Source: Pseudomonas sp. NFACC02 (lineage in GTDB: Bacteria; Pseudomonadota; Gammaproteobacteria; Pseudomonadales; Pseudomonadaceae). Taken from it: a DNA stretch of 52,785 bases. The DNA is taken from positions 1 through 52,785 of the forward strand of contig NZ_FOEO01000039.1 of assembly GCF_900110765.1 (NCBI RefSeq), given 5' to 3'. A program made the position numbers and the translations under genes. Positions 36,001 to 44,115 of the stretch are shown piece by piece. The notes under the pieces were generated by a model. That model saw nothing but the letters and a program-made list of their open reading frames with translations, did not search any database and had not been told where the DNA came from. Every line of letters starts with the position of its first letter. Within the stretch, counting starts at the first letter, position 1.

Positions 36001-36813
36001 TTGCCGGTGCTGCTGCCCAAGCGTTTCCCACCGCAAGCTGAGGTGCCGTCACAACGATGGTTGCAGACTACCGCGATGCTTAACGGCGTCGTCTGTATTT
36101 CAAAATCCGTCGCAGCGGAATACAACGCGTGGTCGGAATCACAAGAAATGCGCGCGAAAGGGTTCACGGTTGACTGGTTTCATCTGGGTGCGGATCTGAA
36201 AAGCGCTCACATTGACCAAGGCAAGGCTGAAAAACTAGATGAGGCTGTGATCAGCAAACTCGGCGCCAAACCCACGTTTCTGATGGTTGGAACTATCGAA
36301 CCTCGCAAGGGGCACATCGACGTGGTCAACGCGTTCACCGAGCTGTGGGAGGCCGGGGTCGATGTCGAACTTGTGATCGTCGGAAAAGAGGGTTGGAAAA
36401 ACGTCGAGGCTGCAGACCGACGGAATCTTCCTGAGATCGTCGCCACATTGAATAACCATCCTGAGAAAGGCCATCATCTGACATGGCTATCGGACGTCAA
36501 TGATGCGACGCTGGAAGCGATCTACGCACGAGCTTCATGCTTGATATTCGCAAGCGAGGGCGAGGGATTCGGTCTGCCTATTGTCGAAGCTGCCCAGAAA
36601 AATCTGCCGATCATTGCCAGAGATTTACCTGTCTTCAAAGAGATCGCAGGGCCGCATGCCTATTATTTCTCGAGTAATAACAAGAACGAACTGGTCACAT
36701 GCATCAACAGTTGGCTGGCGCTTTATGCGGCGGGGGAACACCCTAAATCAGAAGCGATAGGCTGCCTCTCTTGGGAGCAAAGCGCCGACCGATTGCTTGA
36801 AATTATTTTGTAA
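33073..36813 (+). CDS. Triple-domain GT4 glycosyltransferase, likely D-rhamnan polymerase
   Basis: A 1246-residue protein made of three GT-B modules: about 1-420 (RFRGIGRYS near the start, E317-E325 in HEGFGLPPLE), about 425-800 (FVSPMPPERTGIAGYS at its start, RGETSAAVLD at 722-731 instead of the usual E-x7-E), and about 830-1246 (TVFDLLPVLLP, VGTIEPRKGH, E1164-E1172 in EGFGLPIVE). WbdA of E. coli O9a/O8 is the two- or three-domain precedent: each module makes one or more linkages of a homopolymer. In the P. aeruginosa common antigen the same work is done by separate WbpX and WbpY. With GDP-D-rhamnose as likely donor, a three-residue D-rhamnan repeat is a reasonable guess. Followed by paired hairpins. 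Confidence 0.9.
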   Translation: MRIVIDLQGAQTESRFRGIGRYSLSLALAIVRNRGEHDVHLVLNGLLSETIESIQSAFAGLLPSENIHVWYAPGPVSEIHEGNLERRKAAELIREGFIASLKPDIIHVSSLIEGYLDDAVTSIGRFDTKTPVSVSHYDLIPLLNPAQYLNASPSYKQHYMGKIDALQRASLVLSISEFSRAEGVEYLSVDESNSVNVSTAIDDVFQPHTISPDHAAIFLQNLGISKSYVFYTGGADDRKNLTRLVHAFAKLPEAVRNRHQLVFAGKIPVSHSNNLIAEGCAKGLQPEDLIFLGYVDEQQLVTLYNLCRVFVFPSWHEGFGLPPLEAMACGAAAIGSRASSIPEVLGWDEALFDPYDVGAISAKMLQAIDDEAFRTALIAHGIKQAKLFTWDHSAQTAINAFEHYLAERKPAAPVSKGLHRKRLAFVSPMPPERTGIAGYSAELLPELYKHYDIDLVVNQNSVKDEWALKNCAIRDPQWLLDNAGTVDRVIYQMGNSTFHLHMLELMRLVPGVVVLHDFYTSGLKSYLQDTKMSPNAWDEALYYSHGYSALIEKYQHANDDDIRVKYPTNLEIFQQAHGVIFHSNFAKELGQHWYGERLAAKCDLIPLLRQPAPASDRGAAKKLAGLDADDLVVCSFGFLDPTKLNDLLLEAWVDSELAKDPRCKLVFVGDIDNPPYREKLDQLISKAAHPANIKITGWVDSATYNGYLAATDIAVQLRGNSRGETSAAVLDCMNYGAAVIANANGSFAELDSDATIMLQDKFEVAELQQALELMRSNQPMREKVAAKGLEVIRTRHSPENCANLYFDSVERHYVNNRYSLDALLRRVFDNASDDYLREHNVRLADCLSQNFPLERSYKTVYLDITATHVTTLRTGIERVAMAVMMALLKKTLPSVRFEPVYLCKTNDVWGYKTATSFTLECIGAPALLNDEVVVPQKGDTVLTLDWSGSLVQAYESGYFSHLMNNGVKIYATVFDLLPVLLPKRFPPQAEVPSQRWLQTTAMLNGVVCISKSVAAEYNAWSESQEMRAKGFTVDWFHLGADLKSAHIDQGKAEKLDEAVISKLGAKPTFLMVGTIEPRKGHIDVVNAFTELWEAGVDVELVIVGKEGWKNVEAADRRNLPEIVATLNNHPEKGHHLTWLSDVNDATLEAIYARASCLIFASEGEGFGLPIVEAAQKNLPIIARDLPVFKEIAGPHAYYFSSNNKNELVTCINSWLALYAAGEHPKSEAIGCLSWEQSADRLLEIIL

Positions 36814-36826
36814 GGAAGCTATGAAA

Positions 36827-36878
36827 CCGCAGGGGGCCCCAGCCCCCTGCGGAATATCTGCCCGAAATGGGCAGATAT
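36827..36878. terminator. Two adjacent perfect hairpins between convergent genes
   Basis: Hairpin one: CCGCAGGGGGC (36827-36837) with its exact complement (36842-36852), loop CCCA. Hairpin two begins one base later: ATATCTGCCC (36854-36863) with GGGCAGATAT (36869-36878), loop GAAAT. Both stems are perfect (11 and 10 bp) and neither has a T-run. They probably end the convergent transcripts, but the tandem arrangement without T-tracts is unusual for intrinsic terminators. Confidence 0.6.
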
Positions 36879-36915
36879 CGATGTCTCGGTAAGCCTCGGA
36901 CAGCGGTATGGATTA

Positions 36916-38046
36916 TCAGGAATTTACTGTAGTGCGAGGCTCCGGCGCGACGTTGACTTGGAAGATTTTTTTACCCAAGTGCATTGTAGGTTTCTCCACC
37001 AATCTGTGCAGAGCGTAGGACAGGCACAAAACAAAAATTGATGTCAGCAGTGCCGATATGAAGAAAGAAAACCCATTACCCATGAAGAATCTTAGCGAGG
37101 CATACCCTATTATGGAGTGAAGCACGTACACCGAGTAACTGATATTTGACAAAAAATCCAGCGGGGCAATGGGCCTGAAATAGCGGCGAAAAACGTAACT
37201 GACGCTAAACACCAGTAACCCATAAACATAATTTTGAGGGATTTCAGGTATCTGTGTAACCCAAGATGTATTAGGCCAACAAAGCATAAAGAGAACAAGG
37301 AGAATTGCTGAGTATTGAACTAACTGCCTGGTCGTATAGGTGCCGGTATAATGATGATAAAAGCCTGTACCGACAAACATAAAAATGACGCACATCAACT
37401 CAGTCTTCAGCGAGTCTACTACCACGGAGCTTACGTTCATCCCATCCAATAGGTGTGGAAATAACACTGTTCCCGCGAGCACCCCAGCAGCAAACAGAAA
37501 TATAGGGTAAGCGTTCCCGCTTCGTATCGACCGATATAGCAGCGCCGCCACGATGTAGAATTTTATCTCAATCGACAGGGTCCAGTTGACCAAGTCTATG
37601 CTCGCACTGCCAAGATTACCTTGTAGCAAAACCAGGTTTGCCAGCAGCCTCCCCAAGGGCATTGAAAACGCCTGCCCCCAATAGCGGCTCGACAGCCAGA
37701 CGGTCGCCAACATCAGTAACGAAGCGGCAATATAGGTGGGATAAATACGCAATAAGCGTGCAATTAGAAACTGGCCCGGCGCCAGTCTCGCCAACGAAAA
37801 CGGGATAACGAAGCCGGAAATAAGAAAAAAGATTGAAACACCAAAGGGCCCGTAGTTAACCGTGGGAATCTTTAAATAGTCCAAACCGCCAGGTGGACTA
37901 CCCTCTAACATTGGGGCATAAATATAGGACGCTACCACTCCCCGTGCATACCAGTATATTCCGCACCAGTGCACAATGATGACTGCCACGACTGCCAGCC
38001 CTCTGAGCTGATTCGCAAACAGGGCTCTATCAGAGTTTTTTTTCAT
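36916..38046 (-). CDS. Acyltransferase 3 family membrane protein (O-acetyltransferase type)
   Basis: A 376-residue polytopic membrane protein, about ten hydrophobic segments, of the OafA/WcaH-like acyltransferase 3 family, which moves acetyl groups to surface sugars across the inner membrane. The family signature Arg15 and His26 is present in QLRGLAVVAVIIVHW. ATG at 38046 is chosen with GAGAG upstream; a TTG seven codons earlier extends the frame without support. There is no C-terminal SGNH domain. It lies on the opposite strand inside the rhamnan locus, is more AT-rich than gmd, and probably O-acetylates the O-chain; the acceptor is inferred from position only. Confidence 0.88.
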   Translation of the reverse strand: MKKNSDRALFANQLRGLAVVAVIIVHWCGIYWYARGVVASYIYAPMLEGSPPGGLDYLKIPTVNYGPFGVSIFFLISGFVIPFSLARLAPGQFLIARLLRIYPTYIAASLLMLATVWLSSRYWGQAFSMPLGRLLANLVLLQGNLGSASIDLVNWTLSIEIKFYIVAALLYRSIRSGNAYPIFLFAAGVLAGTVLFPHLLDGMNVSSVVVDSLKTELMCVIFMFVGTGFYHHYTGTYTTRQLVQYSAILLVLFMLCWPNTSWVTQIPEIPQNYVYGLLVFSVSYVFRRYFRPIAPLDFLSNISYSVYVLHSIIGYASLRFFMGNGFSFFISALLTSIFVLCLSYALHRLVEKPTMHLGKKIFQVNVAPEPRTTVNS

Positions 38047-38401
38047 TTCTCTCGCCAAAACTATCAAATATCAAAGAGCACCGAACAGCGTGCCTTGGGT
38101 GGCGCCTTCTAGTTTTTTTCGTCACTAGATTTTTCGCAGAATCGAAGCATTGAGATGTTCAACGCCACTCCCATCTATCCATGGACAGGCAAAAAAGACA
38201 GGGTAGCTACAGGGCGAGGCAGGCTGCTCTAGGCCAAGCGAACCGGCGTTCTAAGGACCCGTTCGCATGCTCTCCCCATCGTCCATGCCCCATATTTTCT
38301 GTATGATAGCGCTCTCGATGACGCTTGGCTGCTGGTCTTGGCTAAGCTCTGCATTTGGTATGAACAGCCGCCCCGGCGCTAATGGAGTTTAAAGGATTCG
38401 C
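38047..38401. other. Divergent intergenic region ahead of gmd
   Basis: 355 bases between divergent genes. AAAGGA about 38390-38395 is the gmd ribosome-binding site. TATGAT at 38302-38307 is a good -10 match but no -35 is visible at the right distance. No gene seen. Confidence 0.45.
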
Positions 38402-39433
38402 ATGAAAGCAATCGTTACCGGCATCACTGGTCAAGACGGCGCCTACCTGGCTGAACTGCTGCTTGCCAAGGGCTACACCGTCTACGGCACCTATCGTCGT
38501 ACCAGTTCTGTCAATTTCTGGCGGATCGAAGAACTGGGTATCCAGAACAACGCTAACCTGCATCTGGTCGAGTATGACCTGACCGACCTGTCGGCCAGCA
38601 TCCGTCTGCTGCAGACCACTGAAGCGACCGAGGTTTACAACCTGGCAGCACAGAGCTTCGTAGGTGTTTCCTTCGATCAGCCTCTGACCACCGCCGAGAT
38701 CACCGGTCTGGGTGCTGTGAACCTGCTGGAAGCCATCCGTATCGTTAATCCGAAGGCCCGCTTCTATCAAGCGTCGACCTCCGAGATGTTCGGTAAGGTT
38801 CAGGCGATCCCTCAGATTGAAGAAACCCCGTTCTACCCGCGCAGCCCTTACGGCGTTGCCAAGCTGTACGCCCACTGGATGACCATCAACTATCGCGAGT
38901 CCTACGGCATCTTCGCGACCAGCGGCATCCTGTTCAACCACGAGTCGCCACTGCGCGGCCGTGAGTTCGTGACCCGCAAGATCACCGACACCGTGGCGAA
39001 GATCAAGCTGGGCCTGCAGGACACGCTTGAGCTGGGCAACATGGACGCCAAGCGTGACTGGGGCTTTGCCAAAGAGTATGTCGAAGGTATGTGGCGCATG
39101 CTGCAGGCTGATGAACCGGATACGTTCGTCCTGGCGACCAACCGCACTGAAACCGTGCGCGACTTCGTCACCATGGCATTCAAAGCCGTTGATATCACTA
39201 TCAACTGGAGCGGCGAAGCGGAAGAAGAAAAAGGCACTTGCGCCGCCACTGGCAAGGTCTTGGTTGTCGTAAATCCGAAGTTCTACCGTCCGGCCGAAGT
39301 CGAGCTGCTGATCGGTAACCCAGCGAAAGCCAAAAAGGTTCTGGGCTGGGAGCCGAAGACGAACCTGGAAGAGTTGTGCCGCATGATGGTTGAAGCGGAC
39401 CTGCGTCGAAATGAAAAAGGATTTTCGTTCTGA
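38402..39433 (+). CDS. gmd: GDP-mannose 4,6-dehydratase
   Basis: Converts GDP-D-mannose to GDP-4-keto-6-deoxymannose, the branch point for GDP-D-rhamnose. The 343-residue short-chain dehydrogenase has GITGQDGAYLAELLLAKGY at the N-terminus, the STSEMFGKV catalytic strand, Tyr-x3-Lys in YGVAKLYAHW, and GILFNHESPLRG, all diagnostic for Gmd. It shares one base with rmd (TGATG), so both enzymes of the branch are coupled. Its codon use is visibly more biased than that of the neighbouring glycosyltransferases. Confidence 0.97.
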   Translation: MKAIVTGITGQDGAYLAELLLAKGYTVYGTYRRTSSVNFWRIEELGIQNNANLHLVEYDLTDLSASIRLLQTTEATEVYNLAAQSFVGVSFDQPLTTAEITGLGAVNLLEAIRIVNPKARFYQASTSEMFGKVQAIPQIEETPFYPRSPYGVAKLYAHWMTINYRESYGIFATSGILFNHESPLRGREFVTRKITDTVAKIKLGLQDTLELGNMDAKRDWGFAKEYVEGMWRMLQADEPDTFVLATNRTETVRDFVTMAFKAVDITINWSGEAEEEKGTCAATGKVLVVVNPKFYRPAEVELLIGNPAKAKKVLGWEPKTNLEELCRMMVEADLRRNEKGFSF

Positions 39434-40329
39434 TGAGTATTGCCGGTAAGCGCGCACTGATAACAGGTATTCAAGGTTTCACGGGGCGTTACATGGCCGC
39501 CGAACTCACAGCCCAAGGCTGTGAAGTGGTTGGCCTGGGCAGTCAGCCCTCCGTTGAAGCCAATTATTATCAAGCGGACCTCACCGATCTGGTGGGTCTG
39601 AGCGAGCTACTGGCAGACATTCAGCCGGATATCGTTGTTCATCTTGCTGCACTCGCATTTGTGGGGCATGGCGCTGCGGAGGCGTTTTATCAGGTCAACC
39701 TGATTGGCACCCGCAACCTGTTGGAAGCGATTGCCGCCTGCGGCAAGACGCCAGAAAGTGTCCTGCTGGCAAGCAGTGCCAACGTTTATGGCAACGCCTC
39801 GGAGGGGTTACTGGACGAAAGCACCCTGCCCGCCCCCGCCAATGACTATGCAGTGAGCAAACTGGCCATGGAATACATGGCCAGTTTGTGGTTCGGCAAG
39901 CTGCCGATCTTCATCACCCGTCCATTCAATTACACGGGTGTGGGTCAGGCGGATAATTTCCTGCTTCCTAAGATCGTCAAACACTTCCGTGAAAAAGCCG
40001 ACAAGATCGAGCTGGGCAACCTGGACGTCTGGCGTGACTTCAGCGATGTCCGCTCACTGGTCGCTGCCTATCGCGGCCTGCTGGAGGCCAAGCCGTTTGG
40101 TCAGTTCGTCAACGTGAGCTCGGGCAAGACCCACTCGCTGCGCGAAGTGATCGACATGTGCCGAAGCATCACCGGGCATGATCTGACGGTCGAGGTGAAC
40201 CCTGCGTTTGTCAGGGCTAATGAGGTGAAGACCTTGTGTGGCGACAACACTCGATTGAAGTCGCTGGTCCCGGGCTGGCAAACGCCGGAGTTGAGCGAAA
40301 CGCTGAGCTGGATGCTGGCTGACGCGTGA
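39433..40329 (+). CDS. rmd: GDP-6-deoxy-D-mannose reductase
   Basis: Rmd reduces GDP-4-keto-6-deoxymannose to GDP-D-rhamnose. The 298-residue product shows LITGIQGFTGRYMAAEL at the N-terminus, the ASSANVYGN strand and Tyr-x3-Lys in YAVSKLAMEY. Choice of Rmd over GDP-fucose synthase rests on the short length, the ITGIQGFTG start shared with P. aeruginosa Rmd, and adjacency to gmd, wzm and wzt. A strong terminator follows at 40342. Confidence 0.93.
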   Translation: MSIAGKRALITGIQGFTGRYMAAELTAQGCEVVGLGSQPSVEANYYQADLTDLVGLSELLADIQPDIVVHLAALAFVGHGAAEAFYQVNLIGTRNLLEAIAACGKTPESVLLASSANVYGNASEGLLDESTLPAPANDYAVSKLAMEYMASLWFGKLPIFITRPFNYTGVGQADNFLLPKIVKHFREKADKIELGNLDVWRDFSDVRSLVAAYRGLLEAKPFGQFVNVSSGKTHSLREVIDMCRSITGHDLTVEVNPAFVRANEVKTLCGDNTRLKSLVPGWQTPELSETLSWMLADA

Positions 40330-40341
40330 TTTCGCGCCATG

Positions 40342-40378
40342 AGCCCGGAGCGTTGCAAAACGCTTCGGGCTTTCTTTT
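40342..40378 (+). terminator. Strong rho-independent terminator after rmd
   Basis: AGCCCGGAGCGTT (40342-40354) pairs with AACGCTTCGGGCT (40359-40371) with one G-U pair and a GCAA loop, followed by TTCTTTT. It separates gmd-rmd from the next co-directional glycosyltransferase gene. Confidence 0.9.
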
Positions 40379-40462
40379 ATCTTATGCACTTCAAACTACC
40401 GCCCGACGCGCCAGGTACTCTTCGCGAGGTCGGCGGGCATATCGTTTCGTCAGAGAACCCTG

Positions 40463-41584
40463 ATGATCAAAGTTCTTCACTTCTTCAAAACCTACTTCCC
40501 GGAAACGCCGGGTGGTGGCATCGAGCAAGTTATTTTCCAGCTATCGCAGGGCAGCGTGGCCCACGGCATTGAACCCCAGGTTCTTTATCTGAGCGCAAAC
40601 GGCTCGGCGCGAAATGAAACCGTCGGCAACCATGTGATCCACCGCTCGAAGCAAGACCTGTACGTCGCGTCTACCGGCCTCTCACTGTCCGGCATTCGTG
40701 ATTTCAAGGAGCTGGCCGCCGAAGCGGACATCGTGCATTACCACTTCCCATGGCCGTATATGGATGTGGCGCATTTCGCGACTCGCCTGAAGAAACCGTC
40801 GTTGGTGAGCTACCACTCGGACATCGTCAAGCAGAAGACGCTGCTCAAGCTGTACACCCCGCTGATGAACCGCTTCTTGGGCAGCGTTGATCGCATCGTC
40901 GCCTCGTCGCCCAATTACGCCTCCAGCAGCGAGGTGCTGACTCGCTTCAAGGACAAGGTCGAGATCATTCCTTATGGCCTGGATCGAGCGACCTACCCCG
41001 CCCCTTCCGAGTCGCGGCTGTTGCACTGGAAACAGCAGTTGGGTGAACGGTTTTTCCTGTTTGTTGGCGCCCTTCGTTACTACAAAGGGCTCGATTTTCT
41101 GTTGGAAGCTGCGCACCAGACCGGCCTGCCGGTCGTCATCATGGGTGGGGGGTACGAAGAAGCTGCGCTGAAGGCGAAAGCTCAAGCGCTGGGACTAGGG
41201 AATGTCACCTTCCTGGGCGGCCTGCCGGATGAGGACAAGAACGCACTGCTCACATTGTGCGAGGCGTTCGTGTTCCCTTCTCACTTACGTTCGGAGTCGT
41301 TCGGTATTTCACTTCTGGAAGGTGCGATGTACGGCAAGCCGATGATCTCCTGTGAGATCGGCAGCGGTACGACGTTTATCAACATCGCAAATGAAACCGG
41401 ACTGGTCGTCCCTCCCCGGGACGCGATGTCCCTGGCGGCGGCGATGACGACGCTGTGGAATGATCGGGAGTTGGCTGGCCGGATGGGCTTGAAAGCGGCT
41501 CAGCGGTACGAAGAAGTCTTTACCGCCGAAAAGATGGTTCAGTCCTACGCCGCGCTTTATCAGGACATCCTGAATAAGCGTTGA
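40463..41584 (+). CDS. wbpZ: WbpZ-like GT4 glycosyltransferase
   Basis: A 373-residue GT-B enzyme resembling WbpZ of the P. aeruginosa common-antigen cluster, which adds the first D-rhamnose to the lipid-linked primer. N-terminus KVLHFFKTYFPETPGGGIEQ, hinge FLFVGALRYYKGLDFLL, and donor motif SESFGISLLEGAMYGKP (E-x7-E type) are typical. Gene order gmd-rmd next to wbpZ-like and wzm-wzt repeats that cluster's content. A terminator separates it from rmd, so it may have its own promoter in 40379-40462. Symbol is by similarity; the linkage is not proven. Confidence 0.82.
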   Translation: MIKVLHFFKTYFPETPGGGIEQVIFQLSQGSVAHGIEPQVLYLSANGSARNETVGNHVIHRSKQDLYVASTGLSLSGIRDFKELAAEADIVHYHFPWPYMDVAHFATRLKKPSLVSYHSDIVKQKTLLKLYTPLMNRFLGSVDRIVASSPNYASSSEVLTRFKDKVEIIPYGLDRATYPAPSESRLLHWKQQLGERFFLFVGALRYYKGLDFLLEAAHQTGLPVVIMGGGYEEAALKAKAQALGLGNVTFLGGLPDEDKNALLTLCEAFVFPSHLRSESFGISLLEGAMYGKPMISCEIGSGTTFINIANETGLVVPPRDAMSLAAAMTTLWNDRELAGRMGLKAAQRYEEVFTAEKMVQSYAALYQDILNKR

Positions 41585-41687
41585 GCGGGCAAGCCTACAG
41601 CCATCATGCCCATTCAGTTCAATTGCTTCTCTAAACGGTGGGATCGATTCGTTCGCTCCCACCGGTCTGCACCTAGCCCGATAGCCG

Positions 41688-43025
41688 TTAAGGCTTACGC
41701 TTCCTCGGCCCCGTATTGAACGCCGGCACCTTCCTCACCGGCTTGACCGCAGGCGCTTCGGCCACGGTTTCGCCGCTGTCGACCCACTTGCCGAGGTTGC
41801 GTTTACCGCCACCGCCGCTGACTTTGGGTTTCTTTGGCTTTTTCGGTTTCTTGAGGATCTGGCCGGTTGCGTCGGTCGCCGGTACGCGGTGTTCGGGAAT
41901 GAAGTCGGGTTCTTCCCGGCGTTGAAGGGTCTGCCGGGTCAGTACTTCGATGGCGCTGAGCAGTTCGACTTCATCGGCGCAGACCAGCGAAATCGCTTCG
42001 CCGGTTTGGCCCGCGCGTCCTGTGCGGCCAATGCGGTGGACGTAGTCTTCGGCGACGATGGGCAGGTCGAGGTTGACCACGGTCGGCAGGTCGTCGATGT
42101 CCAGGCCGCGCGCGGCGACGTCGGTGGCGACGAGGATTTGCACTTCACCGGCCTTGAAGCGATCCAGCGCACGCTGGCGGGTGGCTTGCGGTTTGTCGCC
42201 GTGAATGCCGTCGGCGTTGATGCTCAGGCCTTGCAGGCGATCAACCAGTTGATCGACGCCAACGCGAGTCTTCGCGAACACCAGCACTTGGCTCCAGCGC
42301 TGTTTTTTCAACAGATGAATGAACAGCTCGCCTTTGCGCTTTTTGTCGACGGTCACGACCCATTGTTTGACCGAGGACGCAGCTACGTTGCGCGGGCTGA
42401 CTTCGATGCTCAGCGGGTTGTCGAGCATTTGCCCGGCCAGTGCGCGGATCGAGTCGGAAAAGGTTGCCGAAAACAGCAGGGTCTGACGACGCTTGGGCAG
42501 CGCGGCGTAGATGTCGCGCAGTTCTTCGGAGAAGCCGAGGTCGAGCATGCGGTCCGCTTCGTCGAGGATCAGCGTCTGAACTTGGGAGAACTTCACCGCG
42601 TTCTGGCGATGCAGGTCGAGCAGACGGCCCGGCGTTGCCACCAGCACGTCGACGCCGCGGCGCAGTTTCATCATTTGCGGGTTGATGCTCACGCCGCCAT
42701 AGACCGCGTAGGTCGTCAGAGGTAGGTGTTCGGCATACTGGCGGATCGCTTCGTGAACCTGCTCGGCCAGCTCGCGGGTCGGCACCAGCACCAGCGCGCG
42801 CAAGGAGTTGGCGGCCACCTTTGGGCCCTCCATGGTCAGGCGTTGCAGGAGCGGCAGCGCGAAGCCTGCGGTCTTGCCGGTGCCGGTCTGCGCGGCGGCC
42901 ATGAGGTCACGGCCTTCCAGGACAGGCGGAATCGCCTTGGCCTGAACGGGGGTTGGCGTCTGGTAGCCAAGCGCTTCAAGCGCGCGCAGCAAGGGTTCGA
43001 TCAGGCCGAGGGAGGCGAATGTCAT
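41688..43025 (-). CDS. rhlE: DEAD-box RNA helicase RhlE
   Basis: ATP-dependent RNA helicase involved in ribosome and RNA metabolism. The 445-residue product has the Q motif, Walker A AQTGTGKT, PTRELAEQ, DEAD in LILDEADRMLDLGF, SAT, and HRIGRTGRAG, followed by a basic tail with KKPKKPKKPK and GPRKRKP. ATG 43025 (MTFASLG) is chosen because the domain starts there; the frame is open upstream without coding character. Downstream of the yedA-like gene on the same strand. Marks the return to core genome after the polysaccharide locus. Confidence 0.95.
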   Translation of the reverse strand: MTFASLGLIEPLLRALEALGYQTPTPVQAKAIPPVLEGRDLMAAAQTGTGKTAGFALPLLQRLTMEGPKVAANSLRALVLVPTRELAEQVHEAIRQYAEHLPLTTYAVYGGVSINPQMMKLRRGVDVLVATPGRLLDLHRQNAVKFSQVQTLILDEADRMLDLGFSEELRDIYAALPKRRQTLLFSATFSDSIRALAGQMLDNPLSIEVSPRNVAASSVKQWVVTVDKKRKGELFIHLLKKQRWSQVLVFAKTRVGVDQLVDRLQGLSINADGIHGDKPQATRQRALDRFKAGEVQILVATDVAARGLDIDDLPTVVNLDLPIVAEDYVHRIGRTGRAGQTGEAISLVCADEVELLSAIEVLTRQTLQRREEPDFIPEHRVPATDATGQILKKPKKPKKPKVSGGGGKRNLGKWVDSGETVAEAPAVKPVRKVPAFNTGPRKRKP

Positions 43026-43072
43026 GTGTATACCGTTGGAAAAAGGTCGTGCGTTGCGCAATGCCGCGCAGT

Positions 43073-43972
43073 TTACCCGGTTTGCACCGCGTTCTGCTTG
43101 CGCCACTGTGGCAGACCGATCAACACCACGGCGCTGATGATGACCGCCATCGCCGCGGCCTCGGCCGGGCCGATGTGCTCGTCGGCGAACAGCATGCCCA
43201 ACAGCACGGCAACCGCGGGGTTGACGTAGGCGTAACTGGTCGCTGCTGCGGGCCGCACGTTTTTCAGCAGGTACATGTAGGAGCTGAACGCGACGATGGA
43301 GCCGAACACCACGAGATACGCCATTACCAGCCAGCCCGACATGCCGGGCGATTGGGTCATGCGCTCACCGCTGACGTAGCTGCCGATCAGCATCATTGCA
43401 CCGGCGGTCAGCATTTCACAGGCACTGGCCATCGGGCCGGCGGGCAACGGCAAATAGCGACTCCACACCGAGCCGAAGGACCACGTGGCGGCTGCGAAGA
43501 TCACCAGTGCGGCGCCCATTGGACTGGCTTGCAGGTTGGAGCCCAGGTTGAGCAGGGCGATACCGATCAGCCCCAGCATGATCCCGGCCCATTCCAGTCG
43601 CGTGTTGCGATGCCCCCAGAGCAAGCCGAACAACAAGGTGAACAAGGGCACCACGGCCACCGCCAACGCAGCGACACCGGAGGCCACCCCGGCATGTTCG
43701 GCCAGGGTCACGGCGCCATTGCCGCATGCGAGCAACAGGAAACCGATCATCCCCGCCGCTTTCCATTGCTGCCAGGTCGGCATCGGCGCCCCGCGAAAAC
43801 GCATGAAGGCGAACAGGATCGACCCGGCAATCGTGAAGCGTACGCCCGCCATCATGAGCGGTGGCCAGGTCTCGATACCGATGCGGATGGCGAGATACGT
43901 TGACCCCCAAATCACGTAAAGCGCGAAAAAGGCGCCGATGAGCAATAAGGGAAAGCGGCGGGAGGCAGGCAT
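43073..43972 (-). CDS. yedA: EamA-family drug/metabolite exporter (YedA-like)
   Basis: A 299-residue ten-helix inner-membrane transporter of the DMT/EamA family. It matches E. coli YedA in length and in several stretches, such as VIWGSTYLAIRIG, WPPLMMAGVRF, LACGNGAVTLAEH and ATSYAYVNPAVAVLLG. Substrate unknown. Both EamA repeats are complete. It lies 47 bases upstream of rhlE. Confidence 0.9.
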   Translation of the reverse strand: MPASRRFPLLLIGAFFALYVIWGSTYLAIRIGIETWPPLMMAGVRFTIAGSILFAFMRFRGAPMPTWQQWKAAGMIGFLLLACGNGAVTLAEHAGVASGVAALAVAVVPLFTLLFGLLWGHRNTRLEWAGIMLGLIGIALLNLGSNLQASPMGAALVIFAAATWSFGSVWSRYLPLPAGPMASACEMLTAGAMMLIGSYVSGERMTQSPGMSGWLVMAYLVVFGSIVAFSSYMYLLKNVRPAAATSYAYVNPAVAVLLGMLFADEHIGPAEAAAMAVIISAVVLIGLPQWRKQNAVQTG

Positions 43973-44115
43973 GAAAGGCTCGAACGCAAGGAATTTATTA
44001 TTGATGTGATTCTAAAAATGTCAGCCTGGGCAATGTTAGTAACAACTGGGGTTTATTCGACCCGTACACTTTTCACGCAGCAGCATGGCTGACCTCAGGC
44101 ATCAGCCATCCACCA

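Noticed and set aside
42953..43903. 316-codon plus-strand frame opposite rhlE and the exporter
   Set aside because: Spans two real minus-strand genes and is extremely Gln/His/Gly-rich; a shadow frame.
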